NCBI RefSeq assembly: GCF_025399195.1
Contig: NW_026252109.1
Location: 246,002-310,001, forward strand
Origin: Umbelopsis ramanniana AG
Taxonomy: Eukaryota; Mucoromycota; Umbelopsidomycetes; Umbelopsidales; Umbelopsidaceae
Reading direction: 5' to 3'
DNA: 64,000 nucleotides
In this document: positions 11,803-22,816 of the stretch, piece after piece
Numbering within the stretch: position 1 is the stretch's first letter
Layout: the number at the start of each line of letters is the position of its first letter
Notes under the pieces: generated by a model
What the model was told of the DNA's origin: nothing
Database searches by the model: none
The model's input: only the letters and a program-made list of their open reading frames with translations
Made by a program: the position numbers and the translations under genes

Positions 11803-13920
11803 TCACCAGCGACAACCAGAACTTAACACGTTGAACATATTATCGGTAGATGACTCAGTTACTTTTTGCTTCTTCTTGTTGGAGGATCCTTTTTTGCCAC
11901 GATCCTGGCTCTTCTTACGGCCATTGCCGTCATCAGCGTATTGGAATACTATATTGACCTCGTCCTCGTTCCACCCTGCCATCACCAGTTCAAGTACCTT
12001 GTAACACATACTGCTGATTTCCAACGACTGCTTTCCGACCATTCGTTCGATTGTAGCTCCACCTTTAGCATTCCGTAAATAGTGGTGTAAACTTTGGCCA
12101 TTGAAATATTGTGCAAGGGTTGGAGGAGGAAACAAATGCTCGCCTAAATTCAATGCTTGCGCAAGAAGGTAACTGCTAAGCAAAGTAGTTTGTAGCTGGG
12201 CAGCAATCTGTAATCCTCTTCTGGTTGGGAGAGAAGAAGATGGTGTGCTGGATGGAGGAGGCTGACTTGGCCAGAGGGTCGGTGAAAGTGAAACGACTGT
12301 AGATATGATGATGGCGACTATTTCGTGATTGGAAAATTTATGTACAACTTTGTTTGCTCCAATGGACATGGCAGCGTGATGGATAAGATATCGCAGGATG
12401 GCGATGATGGATAGGATGGTTGGATGAAGCGAGCGGTCTAGGTGATTAATTTCACAGTGGTGAAGCTGGAGATACAATTTCAATGCAATATCAGGGGACG
12501 ATAGTGTCGATTGCGAGAGTGAAGGTATTTGGGCAATCGAACCAAGTTCTGACAAAGATACCGTCTTAACAATGTCGTTTCCAAGGTGATTCGCATGCCT
12601 AATATACTCCGTAATTTCCAGTGGCACAAACGGTTCAGAAGAAGATGATGATCCCAAAACAATGCTATACATCCATTGGCGTAATTGGCGACTGATGACC
12701 CAGCTGGACTCTCTATCCAAGTCCTCTATAAAAGGTGTGCACCAGAAATTCCGATCGCGCATAACAACATCCATAATCTTGTAACAGTACTTTCCATTCC
12801 TGTATTGTTCGTGAATAGTGTTCCAGATAGCTTCCTGTATTTGAACATGTTCACACGGACTCGACGGTGTGAAGCTAATTTCGCTGTCGGGATCATATTG
12901 TCGAATAGATTCATGTAGAGCTTCCAAGACCTGATGTGCCGTTAAGTCTTCAGGAAGATTCGATATAGACTCTATGATCTGACTGAGAAGTTGATCAATA
13001 GAGGAGGCATCTTCGGCATGATGATTAATGTAGGCTGCAGTTCTTTTGAACCAGTTTTTGGGTATCTTTCCACCAAGATTATATTCCGCCTTGATGGACG
13101 AGGTAAACAAGTCTGCTGGTAGGTAGTCATTACCTAAGATAGATGCGAAGACTGGCATATACTTCGGCTCCAATCCAAAGTGGCTTGCAATTTTATTGGA
13201 TCGGTAAGCCAGGGCAGTCAAACCATCCGAGTTGATGGTAAGCGTGTCCAGTGGTACATATCCAGCAGTACCTAGATTATATACGAAGAAATCAGAGTCT
13301 CTGGAGATGACAAAACCCCCATTTTCTCTTGCTTGTCGAGCGATTTCACCGTCAGCTTCATCATCACAGAATTCGAAGTCGATAGAGTTATGCCGAATTG
13401 CATGTACACAGGCATCCAGTGCCAGTAAGGGCATGACGAACAGTTGCTGTGATACCGATGTAGATCTATTAGCTCTCGGACTTTTAGCGTTTTGTGCCAA
13501 CCATGTCATGTTTTTCAGCACGTTGTGAATTCGATCAATGTTTCCGCGGTGTCGAAGAAATCTTGTCTGCTCTTTTCTGTCGTGAAGGGGACCATCGAAG
13601 TAAATTTTCAGGTCAATACCAGCCGCTTGCATTTGTTTTAGATGCGATACAAATAGGTCTGCAAATTCAGTATACTGGCCTATATCATTCATTATGCTAA
13701 TTGTCAGTACTCTGAGCCATTGATATATCTGAAAACAAAGTTTAAAAAAGCTAGTACCTCCATGGATCCAATCAAGATCACTGGTCATATACAAGTGGTG
13801 CACATAAGCGTTGCCGTCTATAAAGAACTTTGTTTTCAGATCGGCTCCAGATTTCACATCTACTCTATTGCCAAGAGCTGGTTGGCTGCGAATGTAGGAT
13901 GCCAGCCCTCGAACACCCAT
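11803..13920 (-). CDS. ASTE1: Asteroid homologue (XPG/FEN1-like PIN nuclease)
   Basis: Two exons, 13758-... written as 13758-13920 and 11803-13679, are separated by an in-frame 78-nt intron (13680-13757) with a GTACTA donor, CTGAC branch site and ATATAG acceptor. Removing it restores the family sequence WIHGGQYTEFAD. The protein is about 679 aa. The N-terminus MGVRGLASYI is the XPG-N signature. Acidic nuclease residues are visible in FFIDGNAY, CDDEADGEIA and SRDSDFF. The C-terminal tail is Lys-rich, like a nuclear localisation signal (RKKSQDRGKKGSSNKKKQK). Asteroid proteins are structure-specific-nuclease relatives. The human member is linked to trimming of DNA ends in repair. Confidence 0.88.
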   Translation of the reverse strand: MGVRGLASYIRSQPALGNRVDVKSGADLKTKFFIDGNAYVHHLYMTSDLDWIHGGTSFFKLCFQIYQWLRVLTISIMNDIGQYTEFADLFVSHLKQMQAAGIDLKIYFDGPLHDRKEQTRFLRHRGNIDRIHNVLKNMTWLAQNAKSPRANRSTSVSQQLFVMPLLALDACVHAIRHNSIDFEFCDDEADGEIARQARENGGFVISRDSDFFVYNLGTAGYVPLDTLTINSDGLTALAYRSNKIASHFGLEPKYMPVFASILGNDYLPADLFTSSIKAEYNLGGKIPKNWFKRTAAYINHHAEDASSIDQLLSQIIESISNLPEDLTAHQVLEALHESIRQYDPDSEISFTPSSPCEHVQIQEAIWNTIHEQYRNGKYCYKIMDVVMRDRNFWCTPFIEDLDRESSWVISRQLRQWMYSIVLGSSSSSEPFVPLEITEYIRHANHLGNDIVKTVSLSELGSIAQIPSLSQSTLSSPDIALKLYLQLHHCEINHLDRSLHPTILSIIAILRYLIHHAAMSIGANKVVHKFSNHEIVAIIISTVVSLSPTLWPSQPPPSSTPSSSLPTRRGLQIAAQLQTTLLSSYLLAQALNLGEHLFPPPTLAQYFNGQSLHHYLRNAKGGATIERMVGKQSLEISSMCYKVLELVMAGWNEDEVNIVFQYADDGNGRKKSQDRGKKGSSNKKKQKVTESSTDNMFNVLSSGCRW

Positions 13921-14099
13921 GGTTTGCTAGTAGATCGTTGACAGGAGTGCTTACTCCATTATCAAAATTTAACTATTTGAGTTTTTGTCACTTAAATGTA
14001 CATCACGTGCGTAGTAAATGACGCTAATCACGGGAGCGAGCGCACAGGCAAAAGTGCATTGTCTCCGACTTGGCTACAGCGTTTTCAACTTGATCAACC
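13921..14099. promoter_or_regulatory. Divergent promoter between ASTE1-like and serine incorporator genes
   Basis: Only 179 bp separate the two opposing start codons, so promoters and leaders of both genes must lie here or overlap transcribed sequence. Confidence 0.5.
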
Positions 14100-16047
14100 A
14101 TGGGTGCTGCTCTAAGTTGTGTCGCATTACCTGCACTGGGTACAGTTGGAGCATGGGTAGCCAGCTGCTTCTCTGCCGCAGCATGTTCATTAGCTTGTAA
14201 AAGGTAAGCGCTATGAGATCACTCACATGGGATGGCGTGCCAAGTACTGACTTGTGCACTTGGCATTCAGCTGCAACTGCAACAATTCGATTGCTACAAG
14301 AATAGGATACGCAGTAAGTGGATGCCACATTGTGTCTAGTATGGTTTGTACTTCGGGATGCTAACGTTTGAATTAGCTTATATTACTCTTGAATTCAATT
14401 GTAGGTCCAATGCCCAACCTGTCAGTTGTTTATAGTTCCACCATTTACTGATTTTTCTTGAATATCTTCCCATATACAGCTGGCTTGGCTCATGTTATCA
14501 AATTGGGCTATTAAGCAACTCGAGCATCTTACTTTGGATTACCTGAAACTCGATTGCGCTGGTGGAAAATGTTATGGTATTTTGGCCGTACGTAAAGATC
14601 ATGTTGGCTCGTTGCAACTTGTCATTGTCATATGCTGATCTTTGTTGTTTGTAACAGGTTCATCGAGTTTGCTTCGCGCTTGTTCTTTTCCATGCTATTA
14701 TTGGTCTCCTCGTACTTGGTGTTCATGACAGTCGTCAGAAACGTGCTGCCCTACAGAATGGGTAAGTTTGGCATAAAAGGGATAGATAGGTTTACCCCTT
14801 GTTATTACTGACTTTCTAACATAACGTGTACATTAATAGATGGTGGGGTCCAAAGATACTGCTATGGATGGGTCTTGTTGTTGCCTCCTTTTTTATTCCA
14901 AACGGCTTCTTCATCTTTTGGGGTAACCATATTGCCCTCATCGGTGCAGCCATCTTCATTCTATTGGGACTTGTTCTCCTAGTCGATTTCGCACATAATT
15001 GGTCCGAAAGCTGCTTGGAAAAATGGGAGATGTCCGATAACAACAAATGGAAATGGGTGTTGATAGGTAAGTTGATGTAAGATGTGGAAACTATGGGTTC
15101 ATGGATATGAGGACTGACGATTACATCTAGGCGGTACATTGCTTATGTTCGCCGGTGCTATCACTTTGACAGGCGTCATGTACGGCTACTTTGCGCAAAA
15201 TGGATGTTCTTTGAACCAATTCTTTGTGACCTTCAACATGATTCTCTGCTTCATCATCACCTTCCTCTGTGTCACTCCTGCCGTACAGGAAGCTAACCCA
15301 CGATCTGGTCTTTCACAATCTTCCATCGTTGTCATTTATTGCACTTACTTGATTCTATCTGCTGTTGCAAATGAACCGAACGACAAACAATGCAACCCAT
15401 TACGTAAATCCGTTGGCCCACAAACCACATCAGTTGTTTTGGGTGCTATTTTTACGTTCTTGGCCATTGCTTATTCAACCAGCCGAGCTGCCACTCAATT
15501 GAAAGCACTTACCACGAAGAATGACTATGAAGCACTCAACAATAGCAGCGCAGTTCCTCTCCGCACCAACCAAGTGGAAGCTGGCGCTAGAACCATGGAT
15601 ACCAATGTTAGTTCCAGCCGTCAAGCGTTGATTGCCGCGGTGGAAAGTGGTGCTTTACCCGCTTCAGCCCTCAATGAAAGTGACGATGAAGACGATGATA
15701 GCTATGACACCAAGGATGATGAGCGTCATGGAGCAGTTTATAACTACAGCTTCTTCCATTTCATCTTTGCCATTGCCGTTATGTACGTTGCTATGCTATT
15801 GACCAACTGGAACACCATTGTCGATGTTCCAGACGACGCTCAAACCGACAACGGCGATTTGGTACGCATTGGCCAGAGTTACACCGCTGTCTGGGTCAAG
15901 GTCGTTTCAAGCTGGCTCTGTCATTTGATCTATGGATGGACGCTTGTCGCACCTGTTGTGATGCCTGATCGATTTGGGGTGAGTAGTAGTGTTTGATTTA
16001 GGATACAGCGCATGTATGATAATAACAGTTAATTATAGGAGTATTGA
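14100..16047 (+). CDS. TMS1: Serine incorporator (SERINC / TMS1 family)
   Basis: Eight exons: 14100-14203, 14271-14313, 14377-14400, 14480-14587, 14658-14761, 14840-15066, 15131-15978, and a last exon 16039-16047 adding Glu-Tyr-stop. If the last intron is not removed the frame stops at 15996 instead. The product, about 490 aa, has the SERINC pattern: MGAALSCVALPALGTV, a Cys-rich early helix, LILLLNSI-LAW, ILAVHRVCFALVLFH, GWWGPKI and the C-terminal TLVAPVVMPDRFG. About ten or eleven hydrophobic helices are visible, with an acidic loop (NESDDEDDDSYD). SERINC proteins are lipid-transporting or scrambling membrane proteins. The third exon is only 24 nt. Confidence 0.9.
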
Positions 16048-16818
16048 ACCCGATATTACCGTGGAAATTATTATTTAGTATCAGTTGCAATTGTAAAAAA
16101 AAAAAAAATTCTTATTCTAAAACCATGCTCTGGCCCAATCAACATTCTCTCATAGCAATTTGTCTTAGTATCGACTACTATATCCATCGTTTTGTGTAAA
16201 CAAGGATAGACCGTAAATCAAACCTCTATTTGATTGAACGTGTTACATCATATTCATGCAGTGACGGAGGCCCTTTGAAATGGAACAAGGCTTGGAAAAA
16301 GCACATGCTACCCGCAATGCCTTTAGAATAGCGCAATGCAGCTGATATAGCCGTAACACTGCCACACTACGTTATAGTACAGGCTCAATGCACGAATGAT
16401 GTTCTTGTAGCCATAGCAAAGTTAACATCGATTAGTGCCTGCTCAAGACGGGTAGAGGCATGAACCTTGGCCACATGTGCACTATCGATAAACCAGCGGA
16501 GATGCAAAAAATGAGAGCAGCCATGGGATATCCGATTAGCACGATGATGGCAGACTTCTCTAGAGAATGAGAAGAGGTCATGAGGTCAGAAAGCAATGGG
16601 AAGCAAATAGCCTTACCCGAGGACCTCAAGCCAAACCCGTAGGAAAAACCCCACGACTTGCCGTTTCCGGTGAGAGAGAATTATTGTCCCGTTCCGATGA
16701 AATTCAAGCCCAGACATACCTAGCCAACCCAAACTTGTCTCAAGCCCGCATCGTATATTTAAAGGATTGCAGCTTGCCATTAAACAGTCAATATTCCCTT
16801 CTTTTTCTGCTTTATACC
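16048..16818. promoter_or_regulatory. Upstream region of PAK-like kinase with TATA-like box
   Basis: A 771-bp spacer follows the serine incorporator gene. A TATATTTAAA element at 16754-16763 lies 55 nt before the kinase ATG. The rest shows poly-A and AT-rich sequence, and no gene is supported. Confidence 0.45.
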
Positions 16819-17881
16819 ATGTACAAATCTTATAACCGACAACCTAATGTCAAGCTGGTCAACGCTGATCCAGCTCAGATCTACAGCAACATGAGCCCCA
16901 CTCCGATCTGCATGGGTGGTCAAGCAACTATCCATACCTGCCGACACCCTTCAACTGGCAGAAGAATGGCTGTCAAGCGTATCTGCCTACCCCGATCACT
17001 GAGCGAAAAGCAAAAGACAAGGCAGATGGCCATCAATGAAGCAGCCGCACTGGCCAGTTGCAAATGTGCATCAGTGGTACGGCTAGCTGATTCAAATATT
17101 TACGAAGCCTACGATTCAGTGTTCATTATTATGGAATATGTATCCGGCCGCACCTTATACGAAGCCTTGATCCGACATAGAAGACCATTTGAAGAGCCAG
17201 AGATTGTGAAGATCCTCAAGGTGAGCCTTCCCCTTGCGTCTTTTTGGCCAAAACGAAAGTGGCCTCCTATAAAATTCCTGCTAACACGTTGTCTTGATTT
17301 GTTGTTCTAATAGGACGTTGTAGATGCTCTGATGGAAGTCCATGATCACGATATGGCCCACTGTGATATCAAATCCGATAACATTATATTAGGAGACGAT
17401 GGAACTGCTCGTCTAAGTAAGTACCGAGGCTTGAGACTCCACCAATTTGACGGAATGTTGATCTAATAATATCTATTTTTTTTTTTTTTTTTCAGTTGAT
17501 TTTGGCTTTGTTTCCATGGCCAACTCGGAAAAAGACGCCTCACCACATGGACAATATCAGTATTGGGCTCCAGAGGTAGCTGCTCATCTTGATACAATGC
17601 ACATGCCCTCCCGGGACATATGGGCTCTAGGAATCATGACCCTGGAGATGCTACAGCAAGGCCAACTCAGCTCCGGGGCTATGGATTCCTGGGAGTACAT
17701 GCAACATTTAGCAACCAACCCTATCCCCAGTATCCCATCCTACTCATCACCCGCATTGAGAAACTTTATAGAGCGATGTCTCGACGTCGATCCCGACACG
17801 CGAGCAACCGCTTCAGAACTTCACCGTCATTCCATATTTGAAGAGCAGTCTTCCTATGAATCGCCTACTGATTCAGACTAA
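16819..17881 (+). CDS. Small PAK/STE20-like protein kinase with non-RD catalytic loop
   Basis: Three exons: 16819-17220, 17314-17416 and 17496-17881, giving about 296 aa, essentially only a kinase domain. The fold is clear: the AxK lysine in RRMAVKRI, a PAK-like hinge (IIMEYVSGRTLYEAL), catalytic loop HCDIKSDN, DFG in LIDFGF, the APE motif in YWAPE and DIWALGIMTLEM. Several positions depart from consensus. The Gly-rich loop is MGGQATIH, lacking the usual GxGxxG. The loop has HCD instead of HRD (non-RD). The activation segment reads GQYQYWAPE where PAKs have GTPYWMAPE. The CRIB domain of true PAKs is absent. It may be active but is unlikely to need activation-loop phosphorylation. A long T run precedes the last acceptor. 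Confidence 0.88.
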
Positions 17882-18231
17882 GCAAACAACGAGAAATTCT
17901 TTTGTTTGCATTGATACCCTTCCTCACCCCAACCATATCCTAATCTCAAGCTTGTACTATAGTGCCATTGTACATTTTTTTTCTTTTAATCTTCCACATC
18001 ATTTTAAATACAAACCTCACATTAATTCCAATAAGCACCATGGTTTCAAAAGTGTGTACCTGGCAGATTTTCAGACGTATTAGGCAGGTATCATCTGTTT
18101 GTTGTATTCTCGCCGTCCCCGTGAAAATCAACCAATGCCTGTGAACATTTTATTAACATTTTATTACTGTTATTATGTTTTTTTGATTTGATCTTGCTTG
18201 ACACATGTTATTGCAAGCCGTGCTATCCCAT
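17882..18231. other. Convergent 3' intergenic region
   Basis: A 350-bp AT-rich spacer lies between the PAK-like kinase (+) and the phosphoesterase (-), which converge here. It should hold both 3' ends. No gene is supported. Confidence 0.45.
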
Positions 18232-19814
18232 TTACTCATCTGCCTCACCATCACTTGACGGTTGGTGTTGAACGTTTATATATGTTTTGTACATACTGAA
18301 CGTTTTCTTATTGGTGAGAAGACGCTGCATCAGTTGATGCCACCCCGCCCTATCCAGTCTGTCTACGCCGTACAGAGCGGAAGTAGAGTACTCTTTTGAC
18401 CATGTCACATTGCCTTGGACATTATCTTGATCCAGATCGGTCCAATACTGGTCCCAGCCGAGGAGCGTTCCGTCTGTGGTGTCATATTTGTAAATACGGA
18501 AACCAGGGTTGTTGACCGGAATAATAGATGGCGAGTTGGTCAACACGTTGCTGATCTCGTTGATGTTGAAGGCCATGTGGGATCGCTTCGATATGCCTTG
18601 CAAAGCAAATGTTCCATTTGTATTGTGAAGCACCGCCAAGTGATCCTCTAGTGAAAGAACATATTTTAGCCAGCTAAAGACAACCCCCACATGAAAAGCT
18701 TCTTCAATCTGCTTACCATTCGTATGTCCTGTGAGATGAGCGGCAATGGTGTTGCTATATTTTCCCAACAGGTTGACGTAAGCCTCGTAACACTGTGGTT
18801 TGTAAAGCTGCTTGGTGTTCTTGATAGGCGGTACGTGGGATATGATGTAAACGGACTTGTTGTTAGCAGCCGCAGACGCGAGCTGGGTGTCTAACCAGAT
18901 CATCTCCACTGCTCCTGCCGATCCAGTTTGATTGCAGTCGGGAATCCATGTATTTTTCGTGAAAAAATACATGGAGTTGACACTCACTATGGTGGGGCCA
19001 TTAGGAATAGAATGGACAAACATACCACCGTTCGAAAAGGATTCCGTCAAATTTAAACCGAGAGGATTCCACAGACTCTTCAATTCCCTGAATATATTGC
19101 CTGAATTAACGTCATTCGATGCCAAATCAATGTCATCGTGAATAGGAGTGTCGAGGTTGCCAATAGTAGGGAAGAGTTTAATAGTTTGCAAGTTGAACGT
19201 GGCACTAAAGATACTCATAACATATCTATGTTCATCCAACAGTTCACTATAGGTTCGATTCTGCCCCATGTCGCGTACCTAGTCATAAATATGTCAGTGA
19301 GCATATCAAGTGAAGTATGGCTCTATTCGCAAGTCAAGAAATCGTACATGGCGAGCGGTGTCTCCAGTGTAAACAATGAAATCGACATTTTGAAACTCGG
19401 CATTTTTGAGGTATTCAAAAACAGATTGTACCTGCAATATATATGCGCGTTAGCTGACTAGACTACACACGCAAGCCTACACGAATGAACATTCTTTGCT
19501 GTACCAATGGAACAGGAGAATCGCATGCGGTGCCTAGAGCACCATACTTGCCAGCGGTATTGTTGGCTTCACTGGCGCTTTTACGATGACAAAATTGCGC
19601 AGGATCGGAATTCTGAATGTACAACGGATCAATATGGATGTCTACCAGACGGGGAATTAGCTACAATAATGTCACTTGCAAGGAACTCGATTAGCATAAA
19701 TGACATCGTCATACCGGTAATATGAAGAAACGTTCCAGACGCTGCATCCACCCGTTTGTTAGTATTAACGTGAAGAAGGAATGCTGCCAACGTTAAGTGT
19801 ATATAGGGCAGCAT
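18232..19814 (-). CDS. Ppn1 / acid-sphingomyelinase-like metallophosphoesterase, secreted or vacuolar
   Basis: Five exons: 19715-19814, 19505-19641, 19348-19431, 18717-19278 and 18232-18647, giving about 432 aa. It starts with a hydrophobic signal-like segment (MLPYIHLTLAAFLLHVN). Calcineurin-type metallophosphoesterase motifs appear in order: TDIHIDPLY, VYTGDTARH, TIGNLDTP, ISHVPPI and LTGHTNEDH. The last motif needs removal of an in-frame 69-nt intron (18648-18716). GHxN and GNxD in place of GHxH and GNHD recall the Ppn1 endopolyphosphatase branch, as I remember that family, and not classical acid sphingomyelinase. The substrate (polyphosphate or phospholipid) cannot be decided from sequence alone. 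Several N-glycosylation sites fit a lumenal or secreted enzyme. Confidence 0.82.
18945..18975. repeat. 13-bp perfect inverted repeat inside the phosphoesterase gene
   Basis: TCCATGTATTTTT at 18945-18957 and its exact complement at 18963-18975 are separated by 5 nt. The element lies in coding sequence (the SMYFFTKNTW region), where the transcript could form a strong hairpin. Confidence 0.7.
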
Positions 19815-20183
19815 AGCGGTAAAAGAGTAGTAAAAGGTAGACGAGGATTTGAAGCGGATTCTTATACAAGTCTACATTAAAGGGTCACGCATCGACTAAG
19901 AAATTGAATAATTGACTGGCACCGATTAGGAGTACCTTGTCGTAGTTCTAAGCAAAGTTTGTAACGCGCACTAGTACAAGTCAAGTCGCGTACAGCACGG
20001 AATACATTGTCATTATTATTATTTTTATTGCAAATCATGGCGAATAGAAACATATGGAGGCATCTCATGAATCAGCAGTGTTCTGTATAGCATACAAATA
20101 GAAAACTGCCTCAAACGGTTTGATTGATAAAATGGTATACACAATATTTACGATAGGGGGGATAATGTTGCTTATTAGAAGTA
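19815..20183. other. Intergenic spacer without a supported gene
   Basis: A 369-bp spacer between two minus-strand genes holds the phosphoesterase promoter and the hydrolase 3' end. It is AT-rich with no exon or RNA gene seen. Confidence 0.45.
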
Positions 20184-21896
20184 TTAATCGTTCTTTAGTA
20201 TAGCCTGTACCATCCTATCTTGTTCCTTTGTATGAATGAGCAATGCATCAGCATGCCCATATCCTTCGAATAAAACGGCTGGGACATCGTTTCTCTTCAA
20301 GTACTGGTAAACTCTGGGAGCGTGAATGATTCGGTCTTTTTCGGCTAAAAACACTTGGGTTTGGTCTAAAGAGGGAAAATCTTTGGGAAACATGATGTTT
20401 TGATGCCTTTGCATCTACTTGGTTAGCCTTATAACTCTGGAGTGTTCCATCCATTCACAACAAGATTAACTCACCACCAAAACCATCTTCCTAGATACCA
20501 TGCAATGCATGCCTCCTTGGCTACGAAGTACCATAGGACTAATTCAAAGCCGGTGGTTGGCATCTTGTAGACAAAATTTTGGCATAAGTAGGCCTCGTAC
20601 AATTGGAAACACACAGGATCAATCAAGACGGTTCGGTCAACAATATTAGGTCTCTCCTTTATGATCCAGCCTGCGACGATTGTCCCTAGCGAATGACCAA
20701 CCACGGTGGCAGATTTCTTCAACTGATGTCGATCGAAAATTTCGTCCACCACGGCCAAGGTTGATGACATGGTGAAAGGAGTTGTATGAAAAGGACGTTG
20801 GCAGAACAATGACATTGAAATATGGGGCAATTCGATGAGTATGATGGGCCGATTCGTCTTTCTCGATTTTTGATACAGAGAGTTGAGAAATGAAACGTAG
20901 CTACATAAACCTACACGAAACATCGCAGGTGAGCAATGACATGACTAGTTCAAATATATGGCATCACACCCTTGAATACTCACCCATTCCAATTCCATGG
21001 ATAAACAAAATAGGACGATTGTCAGTGGTGTCAGCATTACATGGTAGTAGCCAATAGGATAGTGCCCCACAAGGATATCGCTGGAAGCCGTAGTGTTTAA
21101 GCAAGAGGCTCATCGAGGTATCAAGCAGATGTACAGTCTGGTGTAAAAAAAAAAAAGGTTTAGGCCGTCATCATTCAATGTTTTTGTTTGGTCCCTAGTG
21201 CTATTGTAAACTTACAGCATAGAATATCAACGGGCGGTGTACGCTCTGAACGGGATCCAAATTCAAGCGACAACATTTCACAGCGGGATTATGACCGGGC
21301 TCGAACGTATAGTTGGCACGATTTTGCAGCATGGCCAGCATTTCCTCCAGAAATATATCTTCCTCTGATCCATCTGTAATAGCATCAACATGCCTGTAAA
21401 ACATGGCCCAACAAAGCCACTCCTTCATGTTGCCCCGAAGAATAGTAGAAAAAGGAGCATCAAAGAACCAAAGCGGAAGCTGCTCTTCAAAATCAGTCAA
21501 TTGTTCCAAACAATCACTGTACAGTGAGCGCATGCGTTCCAAGGGAACTTTTGGATAGCTGATGAGGCTTTGATAAGTGCGCTGCACCGACAAATGATAA
21601 AGACTGAACAGACACTCGAGTATGGACCAGCCTAAAAGCAGTCGTCTCGGAGCTGAAAAAGTGTGGGATTCATCCAGGGCAATGGAGTAAATGACATGAG
21701 CCCAGCTTGCGAAAGTGACGCTGTAGATTGGAATGACAATGCAAATGAGAGCTACATAAAAGTCCCAGTCCTTGCCATATAAGAAGTTCGACCGAGAGGA
21801 CGGCCAAGGTGTGAGGGTCGAGCAAATAGACCAAGCGGTACTGACAGTTTTGGTCTGTCTTCGAAAATGCCTTTGAAGGATTCTTAAGACTTGCAT
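20184..21896 (-). CDS. Membrane-anchored alpha/beta hydrolase
   Basis: Four exons: 21216-21896, 20984-21137, 20475-20910 and 20184-20406, giving about 497 aa. The N-terminal third carries hydrophobic helices (e.g. FYVALICIVIPIYSVTFA), so the enzyme is probably membrane anchored. The hydrolase core follows: PILFIHGIGMG (oxyanion region), nucleophile elbow VVGHSLGT, an Asp in AEKDRI and a His in GYGHADA. Together these give a plausible Ser-Asp-His triad. The last junction uses acceptor AAAG at 20407 because the nearer TAG would create a stop. The substrate is unknown. This N-terminal-helix plus hydrolase layout occurs in uncharacterised fungal lipase-like proteins. Confidence 0.82.
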
Positions 21897-22816
21897 GTTG
21901 AATGAGACCTCAGGTAGAACGAATGACAGAAACAAGCAGTAATAATCAATCGAGCATCAAGTTTTAAGAAACAAACAAATGAAATAGGAGAAAAAGCGAC
22001 TGGCGGGATGAAATGGGGCACTGGCGGCGGATTATAAGGAATACAGGATGTAATTCATCCGAAACCGTTTTGGACATGATAGAACAAAAGGGTAGCTTGC
22101 GTTATTGAGAACTTTCATGTGGGTTATGGTTGAACCGGTCATGGGGTCAGGCGACTGTGACCCACAGTTGTTAATCATTTAAGGCTGGTAGCTGGTGACA
22201 AGTGTTCATGACAGTGATCGTTGTGGCTTTGAGCAAACAGTAGGGGATATCCATCTGAATCCATTCCAATAAAATTTCGATTTTTAAAAAGTGGCTCTCA
22301 TTGGGTAACTGGCTCGACCGTATGGTGTCACTGGAGCCAGCGTGCAGTGTTGGGGTGAAATGATGTCATTTGTGTCAATTGAATTTATCCTTTCCAAGTC
22401 GCTGTCGACCTCCGCAATACGAACAGAAGGGAAGTGTTGTATGGCGGGTGACTTGGTTACAAGGCTGCTGATCCATCCCGGTTTGGTGCAAGAGCAGCAG
22501 GTGTCAAATGGAAGAGCTTATGTAAGTGAGCCACATCTACATTTGACAATAGGGAGTCCACAGTATCGACTGGATGCCAGTGGATCTTAATGCAACGTGT
22601 TTTTTATTCTTTTTGAAGAGAAGCATTTTGCAGTGATTCATTTTATTTACTGGGTGGTGCCTGCTTCCACCACCTGGAGTTGCTCACAGGGATCGGCCAA
22701 ATGGCCATTGTGGCTGGAAGAAGGCGGAGCTAAGCCACTATGGTTCTGACACCCAAATGGTATATGCGATAGGATAGGCGAGATGATGGATCCCCCTTTT
22801 TTGAGCGTTAACAGTC
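21897..22816. promoter_or_regulatory. Divergent region upstream of hydrolase (-) and RPL5 (+)
   Basis: A 920-bp region separates divergent start codons. I see no convincing exon; the open frame at 22342-22590 has no family pattern. The region should contain the RPL5 promoter and leader. Confidence 0.45.

Noticed and set aside
16039..16048. Minus-strand GGTTCAATAC, a B-box match
   Set aside because: No cloverleaf stems can be formed. It coincides with the last exon of the serine incorporator.
19250..19262. GGTTCGATTC, a match to a tRNA B box
   Set aside because: It lies in phosphoesterase exon 4 and no A box or acceptor stem can be paired around it.
22342..22590. 82-aa plus-strand frame upstream of RPL5
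   Set aside because: It sits in promoter sequence with no family resemblance and no exon signals.
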